Assembly (NCBI GenBank): GCA_011634665.1
Contig: WAEK01000008.1
Coordinates: forward strand, 2,473,501-2,537,500
Origin: Mortierella sp. BCC40632
Taxonomy: Eukaryota > Mortierellomycota > Mortierellomycetes > Mortierellales > Mortierellaceae
Length of the DNA: 64,000 bases
Direction of reading: 5' to 3'
Below, in pieces: positions 12,853 through 24,037 of this stretch. Position numbers and translations under genes: made by a program. Each line of letters begins with the position of its first letter. Positions within the stretch are counted from its first letter, which is position 1. Below the pieces are notes generated by a model. The model did not search any database and was not told where the DNA came from. It worked only from the letters and a program-made list of their open reading frames with translations.

Positions 12853-13855
12853 TTCATCGCCTTTGTTGAAAAAAAAAAAAAAAAAAAGGAGGATCTTCCA
12901 GCGCCAAGTTTACCCCTCCTCTCATTATCCCAACCTCTCATTCCCCTTGGTGGTATTGGACATGTATGGATATCTCTGGTTTATTTAGCTCACTCTTTCT
13001 CCAGTTCTTTATGCCGGGTTTCCAGGTAAACCCTCTTGCATTCTCCGAGCTTCATCCTATTACTATTGCCTTTCTAAGCGAGCTTGTTTGACTATCATTC
13101 GTTGGAAATGGGCTTTTTTTTCTTTCCTGCACCCCCATCGTGATTCAGAAGTCCCATCCGAGCGGTGATGAGGAAAAAAAAAAAAAAAGAAAAGTCATGT
13201 GGAAAGGGTTGATAGGGGGACATTCTTACGAGACTGAAGAAATGAGGGCTGCAGGAGGAAGATAGGCTGGTTCTGTTACTGCTACTGTTTCTTCTGTTCA
13301 CAGCCCAGCCTCCTCACGCCGGATTTTCATGCCACGCTACTGTTTGGGCTACATGACTCCATATTGCGCAAAACAAAAAAAAAAAAAAAAAAGGGGCACG
13401 AGAAAAAAGCCGACCAAAAAGGTGGCTGTGCTTTAGTGCTTGCTTGTGTGTTTGGAGGTGTCTTTTTTTTTTTTTAAACTCAAAAAATGCTCTTGCGTGT
13501 CGCATGAGAGCATTGCACTCGTCATTGCATCATGATGAAGTCCCAAGTGGGCGTTCGCCCTGTTTTTCCTCTGCTAACGCCCGTTTACCTTTTTCAGCGC
13601 AGCTTTCATCTCCACATGATGATACTCATTACTCTTGGGTCCCGCTCCTCGTTTTAGCCTCCACAATTCTCTCTCTCTCTCTCTCTCTCTCTCTATTTCT
13701 CTGTGAAAGGTGCTCATTTATTAGATTCACTCGTAAAGTCAAAGTCTGATCCCATATTCCATTGTCGAGAAAATTCTAGACTAAAAGCGAGGGCGCGAGT
13801 GAGTGAATGTGTAAGTGAGAGAGAGAGAGAGAAGAACAAAATGTAGAGACTTGGG

Positions 13856-14056
13856 CTATTTTAGTTTGCAAGCGCAATAACATTTGTTGTTCTTGCAACA
13901 CGGATCAATACAATAGTACGTGCTGCAATGCAATCTCATTTGAGTTGAACATCCATCGTCCTCCGCTTGGATTTGTGCGTCCCCACGGAGATCGAGAGCA
14001 GCGGCAAGGGCGATAGAGGTGGCAAGGAGAGCAAGGATCAAAGTCTTGATTTGCAT
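13856..14056 (-). CDS. small secreted cysteine-rich protein, type B
   Basis: The 66-aa product begins MQIKTLILALLATSIALAAA, a signal peptide like that of the type A gene, followed by an acidic spacer (probable propeptide) and an eight-cysteine core (36, 44, 49, 53, 54, 59, 61, 63). Seven of these follow the type A spacing (x7-x4-x4-x4-x-x); the extra cysteine makes a CC pair. The frame stays open upstream, but the MQIK start is chosen because it is shared by all four paralogs, gives a proper signal peptide and lies about 110 bp after a TATA box. Probably secreted; function unknown. Confidence 0.75.
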   Translation of the reverse strand: MQIKTLILALLATSIALAAALDLRGDAQIQAEDDGCSTQMRLHCSTYYCIDPCCKNNKCYCACKLK

Positions 14057-14166
14057 GATTGTCTTGAGCCAGCTTGGGTGGGAAGAGTTGGTTTGTTTTG
14101 TTCTGAGAGTGTGGGTGGGTGTGGTGATGGTGGTGAGAGCAAGGGAGAGAAGGGGGACGGTCAATG

Positions 14167-14173
14167 ATTTATA
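14167..14173 (-). promoter_or_regulatory. TATA box of the type B gene
   Basis: TATAAAT on the minus strand, 111 bp before the start codon; conserved in sequence and distance in the duplicate (16620-16626). Confidence 0.5.
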
Positions 14174-15197
14174 TTTTATCGGAGACCAAGCTTTACTGCC
14201 TTCTGTAGCATTGACACACTGACATTGACTCTTTAGTTTGCACCTTTTTATCCTTTCTCTTGGCCCTGGCATCAAAGAGGCTACATAATCCATCGGACTA
14301 GGGTAGAGGCTAACAATAAAGCCCAAGGGGACGGTTTTCAGAGTCGAAGGAGAGAGGGGCGCTGATTAAACTGACCACTAGGCCGTAAGCTCACTGGCAG
14401 GTTAGATGAAAAGGTCAATAAAGCACAGGCCTCATCTCTCATGCTGGGCTTATCTCTGGTATAGTCACAGGAAGGTCCACGCCGAATGACTATTTTAAGA
14501 TCCCAAGCTGCCTTCAAACGAACCTCATGGTACAGTTATACATCAGCCAGATAGAAAAACGAGGAGTTGTACCTGGTAATTGCTTTTTTTGTCCCTTTTG
14601 GGTATAGTACAAGAACAGACTTGGGCAAAGCAACGTTACTCTCCTCCTCCTCCTCTGAAAAAAAAAAATGAAAACAATCTTTGGAGCTACTGCTAGTGCG
14701 ATTCGAATCTGATTGTTTCATTGTAGTTCCTGGCGAGCCCATTCGCCCATCTCATACCTACCACTACAGACTCCTTCCTCTCTCCCTTTCTCTCTTCTAT
14801 TCACTTCTTTTCCTTCTTTTCTTGATTGCGGGCAATGATAACATCCTAGGGTACTGAGGCTTTTATTTTTTTTTCTGAAACTTCTCGGGCTATCTGCCAT
14901 TCTGTCTCTCTCTCTCTCTCACACACGCACACGCACACCTCTTGTATTTTCTCAATGTGGTCTTTCACCTTGTCAGACTCTCAGATCCTCTGCCAACAAA
15001 ACAAAACAAAAAAAAAAAAAAAAAAAAAGAATCGGTTCTTCTACATTGTTTGGTTGTGCGAATGTTTGTTTAGATTCAGCTCAGGAGGGTTCCAAGAAGC
15101 TGGCAAGAAAAAAGTACAAAAAAAAAAAAAAAAAAAAAAAAGGATTGAAGAAAGAAAAGGGGATTCTCGTCTTTATAGAAAACAGAGATTGGATCGA

Positions 15198-15374
15198 TCA
15201 TTTACAGACATAATTGCAGCCAAAAGTATCACACAACGGGTCTACAAAGCGTTTTTTTTGACAATATTTCCACTGGTCTTTGTTGCAACCCACGTCGCAC
15301 TTTGGGCCATGGATAGTTTTGGCAAAGGTCAAAGAGGCGATAGCAAGGACAATAGTCAGAGTATTGATTTGCAT
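15198..15374 (-). CDS. small secreted cysteine-rich protein, type A duplicate lacking two cysteines
   Basis: An intact 58-codon frame, shorter than most gene finders accept, is the duplicate of the gene at 12531. The signal peptide is conserved (MQINTLTIVLAIASLTFA). Six of the eight cysteines are kept at identical positions (26, 30, 38, 48, 53, 57). Positions 43 and 55 are Phe and Tyr, each one base change from Cys. The four C-terminal residues of the paralog are replaced by a single Lys. It has no stop or frameshift, so it looks like a diverged working copy rather than a pseudogene. The TATA-like element is also conserved (15505-15513). Confidence 0.65.
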   Translation of the reverse strand: MQINTLTIVLAIASLTFAKTIHGPKCDVGCNKDQWKYCQKKRFVDPLCDTFGCNYVCK

Positions 15375-15504
15375 GGTGGTTCAAGTCAGTCTTGGTTGGG
15401 TGTGGGAAAGATCTTGGAGTGAAGCACGAGAAGGAAAAAAAATGTATAGCCTGAGCGTGTGTGTTTGAGAGGAGGAAAGAGAGAGAGAGAAAGAGAGAGA
15501 GAAG

Positions 15505-15513
15505 CTATTTATG
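15505..15513 (-). promoter_or_regulatory. TATA-like element of the type A duplicate
   Basis: CATAAATAG on the minus strand, about 131 bp upstream of the start, matching the element before the gene at 12531. Confidence 0.45.
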
Positions 15514-16314
15514 TCCAGCGCCAAGTTTACTTCCCCCAACCTCTCTTTCCCCTTGGTGGTATTGGACATGCAAAGACATTTCTGGTTTATTTGGCTCGCT
15601 CTTGCTCCAGTTCTTTATGGCAGTTTTCCACTTGGACTCTCCGAGCTTCATCCTTTTCTGTCGCTTTCATCATGGGCTGAGATCGCCTTTCTAAGCGGGC
15701 TTGTTTAGCTGTCATTTCATATCATACACCCCCTTTGTGATTCAGAAATCGCATCTGAGTGGTGATGAGAAAAAAAAAAAAAAGGAAAGTCATGTGGAAA
15801 AGGCTGTAGGGAGGAGAAGGACATTATCTCGAGACTGAAGAATGAGGGCTGCAGGAGAAAGGTAGGTTGGTTCTGTTACTGCTACTGTTTGGGCTACATG
15901 ACTCCAGATTGCGCCAACACGCCAACAAAAAAAAAAAGAAAGGGTACGAGAAACTCCCTCTTGATATAGAGCACACTGAAAACCTAAGAGGCACACTCGG
16001 ATTTTTCGGCTGTGCTTAGTGCTTGTTTGTGTGTTAGAAGGTTGTTTTTATTTTTTTTTTTCAGCACGACTTTCATCTCCACAAGTGATACTCGTTACTC
16101 TTGGGTCCCGCTCGCTCCTCGTCTTTGCCTCAACAACTATCTCTCTCTCTATTCCTCCGCGAAAGGTGCTCATTTATTAGATTCACTCGAGAAGCCAAAG
16201 TCCGATCCCATATTCCATTGTCGAGAAAAGTCTGGACTAAAAGCGATGGCGTGAGTGAGCGAGCGAGTGTGTAAGTGAGAGAGAGAAATGAACAGTGTCT
16301 AGAGGCCTGGGCTA

Positions 16315-16512
16315 TTATAAATTGCAAGCACAATAACATTTGTTGTTCTTGCAACACGGATCAATACAATCGAGCATGCTGCAACGCAATCTCATTTGAG
16401 TCGAGCATCCATCGTCCTCCGCTTGGATTTGTGCGTCCCCACGGAGATCGAGAGCAGCGGCAAGGGCGATAGAGGTGGCAAGGAGAGCAAGGATCAAAGT
16501 CTTGATTTGCAT
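16315..16512 (-). CDS. small secreted cysteine-rich protein, type B duplicate
   Basis: The 65-aa duplicate of the gene at 13856 has an identical signal peptide and acidic spacer and all eight cysteines at the same spacing. Changes are concentrated in the loop between the second and third cysteines (STYY to SMLD), the residue just before it (His to Arg), and the last residues (KLK to NL). The near-identity of the signal and spacer against change in the loop is what one would expect either from recent duplication or from selection on the mature peptide. Confidence 0.75.
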   Translation of the reverse strand: MQIKTLILALLATSIALAAALDLRGDAQIQAEDDGCSTQMRLRCSMLDCIDPCCKNNKCYCACNL

Positions 16513-16619
16513 GATTGTCTTGAGCCAGCTTGGGTGGGAAGAGTTGGTTTGTTTTGTTCTGAGAGTGTGGGTGGATGTGGTGATGGTGGTGAGGGCAAAG
16601 GAGAGGAGGATGGCCAACG

Positions 16620-16626
16620 ATTTATA
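16620..16626 (-). promoter_or_regulatory. TATA box of the type B duplicate
   Basis: TATAAAT on the minus strand, 108 bp upstream of the start; same position as in copy 1. Confidence 0.5.
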
Positions 16627-17035
16627 TCATATCGGAGATCAAGCTTTACTGCCGACATTGACTCTTTAGTTTGCACTTTTTTATCCTTTCTCTTGGCCCT
16701 GGCATCGTTTTTTTTTTTTTTTTTTTTTTTTTCAAAGAGGCTACATAATCCACCGAATTGAGGTAGAGGCTAACAATAAAGCCCAAGGGGACGGTTTTCA
16801 GAGTCGAAGGAGAGAGGGGCGCTGATTAAACTGACCACTAGGACGTTAGCTCACTGGCAGGTTAGAACAAAAAGTATAAGGCACAGGCCACACCTCTGGT
16901 ATAGTCACAGGAAGGTCTACGCCGAATGACTATTTTAAGATCCCAAGCTGCCTTCAAACGAACCTCAAGGCACCGGTTTACATCAGCCAGGTAGAAATAC
17001 GAGGAGTTGTACCTGGTATTTGCTTTTTTTTTTTT

Positions 17036-20000
17036 TTTTGTCCTTAACATCATGCCACTGCGTTCGTGGAGACCTTCACCAGTCCTTTTATTATGGACCC
17101 CGTTTATAGGCAAAGGTTGGTCTCTGGCGGAGTATAGTTCAATCTGTCATTGCAACAAACCACTTTTATTCGCACCTCATCCATTTAGTCGACCAGCGCT
17201 CTGATTGCCCCCTTTGGTACAAGACACTCTGGACTTACCAGACTCGCTCACTAATGCAGGCTTGTTGGATGTTCCGATAAAGCCGAATTGATTTTCGACA
17301 AAGCGTAACAGAGGTTTATTATGGTATTGATGGTTAAAAGAGTTGTTGCTAGTCTTCAAGTTTCTTCTTTTCTTCTTTTCTCGGTGCTGGGTTCGCAAGT
17401 GGCTCTTGTGAATGGTTCTTGCTGATAGCGGGATTCCTTGGTCGAGACAAATTTGATCAGGTCTACTTTGCTGCCTGCTTTCCACCGCTCGCAAGAAGGG
17501 TTGCTAAGTCGGGATTCCAAGGACGAATACAGGTCCTCGAGTGAGTGTGGTCGAAGAGCAAGATCCATGTTTGGTCATGAGCGCCAAATATCTGATTAGA
17601 AGTTGTCCCTTATTCCTGTTGCCTTTTGCTTAATATCAAATAGAGGAATCCTTGCGGCTGTCTGTAGTGTTTGTTGTGCAACTAGGCGCGCGGTTAGCAT
17701 CGGCGCGGTTAAGGTTGAGACCGGCCCGAATGCTAGATTGGAGTGGATGAATGAGAAAGAGCTGATTTGCGTGGGTAAGAAGATGTTCTCAAATAGAAGA
17801 TCCATGGCCCATACTTCAATCCTGAGTTCCTGACCACAGGGAGCTAGTACGGCTTAACGAGATGAAATCGTCCTTCTCGATAAGAAACACTGTCGGTAGT
17901 GCCTCTTGCAAAGCCTCGACCAGTGGATGAATGAATGTGAAGCTTAGAGAGAGAGAATCTCAGCAGCTTTGCTCCATTGGTGCTTGTCGTTATCCAACAC
18001 ATTGAGCTCTCGTTACGACAAAAGCTGTGCAGTGAAATCTTGGGCTTTGTCGTCGCTTCCTGTCACCAATAGTCGATTCTAAGTGTATAGCGTACTTGCC
18101 AGGGTGCCGGATCTAGCAAGTCCATCCTGCCTCTTAAGAACGCCGCAGAAGGAGACCAAGGATGGGGTGGAAGCTTGACTAGGGTCATAGTCAGCACCGA
18201 AGGGGTCGCTTGAAATAAAATTAACTAGTGTATAGCGTAAAAAAAACCCCTCCCTGATTTCGCCAAACCACTATCCCCAGTTCAAAGGGAATTGTAAACT
18301 CAGTGCGAGATGAGGCGGCGTTACGAGGTGAGTGCGTTTCTGCCGAGATCCTTCGTGCACCTAAACAGCAGACCTAAGAGAACGCCAGTGCATGCTGACA
18401 AGATGTTTTTTTTTCCTACAGGGCTAGTATAGCTCTCCAGTAAAGCTCTAAACAAGGGTACTTGGAGGTTACCATCTCACTACACTCCACTTCCCTATCC
18501 TCTGCCTACGCAGCGTCCACTTAAACAGGTAACCTAAAGAAGCGCTAGTTTATGCAGATGGGGTGTTGCTCGCCCCAAGATAAGCCAATGGTCCACAGGG
18601 AGGAAGGATTACCTCTGTTGAAAATCCAAAATAGAAGAGTAGAAGGGGAGAGAGAAGGAGAGAGCGAGAGCGAGAAAAATGCAAGACGGTGCTGGTCCAA
18701 ATGATCAGCGTTTTAATGATATCTCCGCGCTATCGATGTTCTCCAGGAACCTGTAGTACATTTTCTGCTGCTGGCTCTTGGTCGTCCATTCATTTCCTAT
18801 GGGCAGGGTTCTATGGTGGCAACAGAGAGACACCTGGAATTTTCAGCCACTCAGGTCATTTCCAAGCACATGTGCCCTGCGACTCGAGGCGGTCCATCTT
18901 CCCTTCACTCCATCTGTCTCCCTTCAGCGCATCCCACACCTCTGGGTAGAACGCCATGGCAATGTCATTAAGGATGACAGGGCCCCCATCTATACACTAC
19001 CCCGTGGGTTGTGGGGATAGCTCTATGAGCGGATTAGCACACGTGCGTAAACTGCTGTGTGTGAATGCACATCCTACCCCAGTGCTCAGGTTGTTTCGAC
19101 ATGCACCCACCTGATGCAACCAGACCTCAACGGCGTTCCTCTCCGCTATGGGCAAGGAAGGGATTCTGGCTGGAGCTATTGGTCATGCAGGCATGGGCTG
19201 CGACAGGATTTCTTTCGTTGTAATTTTAAAGAGTTTTCCGCTCACTTTCCGAATGCTATGGTTCGAATGCTGTTCGTCAAGCTCGATTGGACGAGAGCTC
19301 CATTTGCATTGGTCGGGCATTTGGTGATTTCTTCGAGAATGGTCATGTACACACCCGTAAACTAGGAGCGTATGAAGCAGGCCTGCTCCTCGGTACCCTT
19401 GTTCAACAGAAGGGATTGTAGCTGACCTGCTCTACCATCTAATGACAATGTGGAAGAGCAAACCGTGTGACAAACCGCGGGCGCTGATAGTGATTCTTTC
19501 AGCTTCATCCACGCACGCCATCTCTTAATCGAGCTTGCCCAGTTGAAAAAGTCTTTTTTCTTCTTTCTTCTTTTCTTTTCCTTTTATTCCATTACAGACG
19601 TCTTCGGTTGCCTTGACCCGACAACCGCAAAGCTAATGCGACTCCTTTTTTTTTATTTTTTCTTTTTATATCTCATTGCCTGTGAGTTTTGGTGTTCAAG
19701 AATGGAACGCATAGTTGACGGGAAACATTACATGCCGGCATGTCTAACATGACCTTGTCAGCTACGCGAGCGCCACCATCTGGCATTTTGGTCACCTGCA
19801 AGATATCGGAGAAAGTCTAGTCTCTCGTTCTTGGATTATCACTTCCGCTTTGCTATTTCTTCTTGTTGTCAGAGCAGACAACCTTTCTCGACTCTTCTGC
19901 TACCCCTTCCTCATATTTGTTGCCAGGGATCTTTATTTTTGCGCAGGACCTAGTTCGATCCGACTGCGAATATACAAAAGACCGCCTCATACCTTACCTC

Positions 20001-23000
20001 GTCTAAGGAACGCCGAGTCTAGTCGATCGACTCGGGCCATTATTGATTGCTATCGTTTCTTGCCCAATCTTTTCCATGCTTCATACAGAGTTTGTAAGAG
20101 CCGCGTGACTTCTTCCAGAGCTGTTGCCATAACACCAGGCGCCGGGAAGGGGGACAGTATAACAGAGTACCAGCGAAATGAAGATGTAAGCCGGAAGACA
20201 AGCGTGTAGAGTGAGCACTAGCTCTTCCTTCTACCATTCATTCGTCCTTTGTTCATCGCTTGTGTGAAGTGGAGAAGGCCAAGTAATGCAAAGGAAAGGT
20301 CAAAGGATGATCGAAGAAAAGGAATCAAGGTTAAGTAGAACTGTCAGATGAGCTGTTGACTGAGCAAAAGCACTGAGCGAAGCCGATCCATCCACGCGAG
20401 CTCTCAAGAGAGAGCAGCCACCAAGCTTGCCCAACTATCAAAAATGTGAGCTCTATTCTTGTTGTCACTCTCCTCCTCACACATGCCGCATCGACATGGA
20501 AGAGCTAGGCCTGGAATTCATGTCAGTGCACCTCTCAAGAGTTAGCGACCTACATTAGGAAATGGAATGAAAGGACAAGAGGCATCTCCCAGGGACAGAC
20601 TCAAGAGGGTCTTAAAGAGTAAATTAGTATGACGGCACCACCCAGAATCGCCTTTCAGCCCCCGCTATCTACAAAACCGTGACTTTTTTCAGAAAGAATG
20701 GCCAGGAACATTTTAAGAGGATTCTGTCAAAGAGCGATGCAGCAATTCACATTAAGCTGATGATACTGGTGATACTGGTATGGTAGACCACGTCCTTTTT
20801 CTTTGAGTTTCTTTTCCTCATTTGCCATAGCAGGAAAACACGCAAAGGAAAGCAAAGTAGGGGGACAACATTGACAAGCTCAGCTAAAATGTGATTGTTC
20901 TGGTTACCCCGTCCATATCAAACTAGACCTCAGCAGGATTCGCAATCTCTAATGAGCTCAAGATTTGAATCTTACTTTACTTGGCAATGATATCAAAGAG
21001 ATTCACAGGCATTGTCCGTAAGGGAAAGCAGTCTACTTGACATTCGTTCCAAGGCGAATAAACACACAAACCAATGCATTGAACTCAATTTTATGCCTTG
21101 AATGCTTCTTCCGTCGGTCTATCCTTGACAGGGACCCAAGTTTGGAGCCACGCTAGTTCTTCTATTGGACATACACTCGTAGAAGGGATCTCAACCATCT
21201 GTGGGTATTTTTTTTTTCTTTCGATGCACTCTTTGTCCCTAGTTATCGAACGATCTCTGCAAAGTTTGAGGCGAGTCTTGAATAACTAATTCTAGGAATC
21301 TTGCTTTGCTCGCCAACCATTCGTTTTAGGGAGAGCTGACTTAATGGTCAAGGCAAATATCCACAATACAGATTGTAATCTTGTCTTGCGTCAATGCTTG
21401 GATTTGCAACGTTGTTCGAAGGCGTTTCTGGTTTCAAGGCCAAAGAAAATGAAGTATGATTGTACTTGTTACTACTAATGAGGCGAATACAGGAAAGGGC
21501 GCCTTTGGCGATGTTATCTTCGTGAAGGTGCTAAGTCGACCATGGAGAGCCAGACCGCTCCATTGATGTTGCCAATCTCACATCTTACTTCGTCATTCCA
21601 CTCTTCTCTTTTCTTTGCTCCTCCCCTCCCCATTTTTTTTTTTATTTTTTTTTGTTTAGACATGCATGTCTCGCTCCTACACATTGACTGCGGGAGTCAA
21701 ATCAAAGCGGTGAAGGCGGCGCAATGACCTTGGGCTGCAAACATCGCGAGACACTGCACTAGACTTTGGTTCTCCTCTATCTCTGATTTTGAGCGATATT
21801 TACTAATTCAGGTCACCCATTAATTAGATGGCTCCTTTCCTACGGGGAGCCGTCACTTGGGATCCGCAGGATCATTGGGTGTTCTTTGATGAAAAGACGA
21901 CTGAGAGATAACCGAGGTATGAAGGAGAACAGGGGTGGCTGCACGCCCGAAATATTTTTTTCTTTTTCCAGACTCAGATTGACTTTTGGTCTGGTCCGTG
22001 CCCGCTTCCCCCTTTTTTTTCTTACTTGGATGGTAGATCTTTTTCAACGCCATTGCTTCCTTTCCTTATCATTGCTCTTCACTGGAAGGTATACAAAAAC
22101 GCATGCAGGATTTTGCCCTCAGATTGTCTCTCTCTTACTTATCCTCCAGCTCATCCTCCACTCTAACGCCTGCCGGATAGCCCTATGATGCAAACACTTT
22201 TGACGCCCATGCCTCTTTTCCATCATTCTCGTTGGACATCTCGACAACCACTCTCTCAGAATGTCTTTCCTATTTGTTTGTGAAGCATTTGGTCTGTACT
22301 TCATTGCACCATGGTGCGTGTTGCATCTCTCCTTCAGCCCCTTCTCTCACTCCCTGTGTTTATCCATAGTCTATCACTTTGTGTTTCCTTACATCGCGGT
22401 ACAGGTGCCTTACACCACTCATCTCTCCTACCATCCTTACCTCTCACCTCACTCACCTCCCCCCTACCTCACCACCGCCCACGACTACCCGATTCATGAG
22501 GCAGAGACTATAGAAAAGGGGCCAACAGACCAGCTGACCCAACCTTCCGCCAAACCAGCTCTACCGTCTTGTGGCATGGACACACCCTATTAACTTCCTT
22601 CCCTATCTCCACCATTTTCCTTTTTCCTCATCATCCCCCCCCAACGCACCAATTCATCGATGCATAAATGCAAAACTCATCCGCCTTGTTCCCTTCCCCA
22701 TCACCTACTTTTTGCCATCTCTCCGCGGAAAAGACGCACCCCTGACGCCTTTTCCCTTATTACTTTATGATAGTAGATGGCGTCAGTTGATTCGCCATAT
22801 TGCAAAATGCACTTTCTTCTATTTTGTAAAAACAGAAGCTTTCTACACTTTGATCCCGCAAATGCGTGTAAAGATTTGCATAACTTTGGTTTTCCATGTA
22901 TTGACATGTTTGTGGATGTGTAGAGGAGTGTAGTGCTTGAAAAGCAGGTGGGGCATGGGAACGAGTGGGATGCGGGAATGGGCAATGCAAATTGAAGATA

Positions 23001-23100
23001 TGGACTAAGGCAAATGGCGTACCTAGGGGTGTGGGCGTGGGCGTGGGAGTTGAAGAATAGATGAGACTCCAAAAAAAAAAAAAAAAAAAAAAAAAAAATA
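17036..23100. other. gene-poor interval
   Basis: About 6 kb with only short open frames. Parts read like decayed coding sequence (for example 17600-17830 and 19060-19365) but no family could be named and no splice model joins them. A 13-base motif, AGTGTATAGCGTA, recurs near 18083 and 18226. T-rich tracts occur near 19551-19590 and 21631-21656; an A-tract lies at 23071-23098. Confidence 0.5.
18349..18570. repeat. diverged local duplication
   Basis: A block near 18351-18410 (CACCTAAACAG...CCTAAGAGAACGCCAGT) reappears in diverged form near 18513-18570 (CACTTAAACAG...CCTAAAGAAGCGCTAGT), about 161 bp later. It looks like an old tandem duplication of non-coding or transposon-derived DNA. Confidence 0.4.
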
Positions 23101-23118
23101 ATCGGTGGACGCGTCGCG

Positions 23119-23125
23119 TATAAAA
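23119..23125 (+). promoter_or_regulatory. TATA box of the small secreted protein gene at 23246
   Basis: TATAAAA 127 bp before the start codon. The extended form GTATAAAAAG also precedes the gene at 31521 at a similar distance. Confidence 0.55.
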
Positions 23126-23245
23126 AGGACGAGCTCGATAGAGTCTTTTTTCTTCTTCAGAACTCCCAGACTTTCACTTCTCAAAGACCAAACGCGAAAC
23201 CTTTCATCCCGCCTCTTCCGCACAACCCAAAGGATCTCTTGAGCA

Positions 23246-23609
23246 ATGCATTTCACAACCACTGTAAGTTATCCTTTACGCATTACCAATGATCGCTCAA
23301 ACACGCCATTTGGCTGACCGTACGCGTGCCTTTGTCATATTTCTACTATAGGTAGTAGCCACTGTTCTTCTTGCAGTCGGTGTTACTGCCCAGAGTAACA
23401 TCGTCTTGAAGGATGGCCACTGGGAAGTCCCGGCGAGCAAAGAAATCCTTTATCCTTGTATTTCAGCGTGCGACAGCGATGCCTGGCACTGTGAGTACCA
23501 CCCGTTCGCGAGCAAGATTGGTGCATGTGGCGGTGGAAGTAATTGGTCACCTTGCTCTGGATTCTGTGTCAGGAATGGAATGAGACTCCGAGACTTCAAC
23601 TGGCAATAA
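23246..23609 (+). CDS. small secreted 6-cysteine protein
   Basis: Two exons, 23246-23263 and 23352-23609 (donor GTAAGT, acceptor CTATAG), give 91 aa. The signal peptide spans the intron (MHFTTT/VVATVLLAVGVTA) with likely cleavage before QSN. The mature part has six cysteines (PCISACDSDAWHC, IGACGGG, SPCSGFC) and several Trp. It is not in the spacing class of the 12-17 kb family. Likely extracellular; function unknown. A short first exon of six codons that splits the signal peptide is typical for small secreted proteins of fungi. No family recognised. Confidence 0.72.
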
Positions 23610-24037
23610 CTCCAAAGAATGAACAGGCCTGATTTAGCAGGCGCCTTTCACGCGGTGAGGTGAACCAAGAATGCAAAAAAAAAAAAAAAAAAAAGGATTC
23701 ATGAGTCTCCTTTTTGTTTTTTTTTTGTTTTTGGAGTACGAAAGTGAGGTTGTTAGCTCACGTTGTAAATATCCACAATAAAAAAAGAGCTGTGTCTCGC
23801 GGTGAATACGCCCGGGGGGAAGGGGATTCTTTCAACTATCTTTTTGGGCGATCTGAGATTAGCGTGTCGGTGTGTGAGTGTGTGTGTGTGACGGTGGAAG
23901 GGAGGTCAAAGCGAGGAGAAGTAAAAAAAGTCGTGTCAGGAATTTTTAAGCTTTTGAGTCTTCTCCATTAGTCTGATCGATCTTGACTGGTCCTGATTTG
24001 CTCTCGCATTCTCTCTCTTTTTCATTCCATTTCATTC

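Larger units (their letters stand above)
11605..14585. repeat. segmental duplication, copy 1
   Basis: About 3.0 kb that recurs, in the same order and orientation, at 14586-17035. Matching landmarks include CCCTTTTGGGT.TAGTACAAGA at both left ends, the two secreted-protein genes, their promoters, and the block before each right end (14480-14580 matches 16900-17030). Copy 1 has about 370 bp (roughly 11920-12280) that copy 2 lacks; that segment lies between two CT microsatellites. Confidence 0.85.
14586..17035. repeat. segmental duplication, copy 2
   Basis: About 2.45 kb duplicate of 11605-14585 with both secreted-protein genes retained. Differences from copy 1: the missing segment between CT tracts, a long T-tract at 16707-16732, expanded A-tracts near 15010-15028 and 15118-15141, and a shortened stretch between the two genes. 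Confidence 0.85.

Noticed and set aside
12531..16512. Naming the cysteine-rich peptides as toxins, defensins or hydrophobins
   Set aside because: Their cysteine spacing does not match a pattern I can name with confidence; only secretion and disulfide richness are supported.
18689..20209. Several 60-120 codon + frames
   Set aside because: They overlap in different frames, lack domains or signal peptides, and no conserved start or splice context was found.
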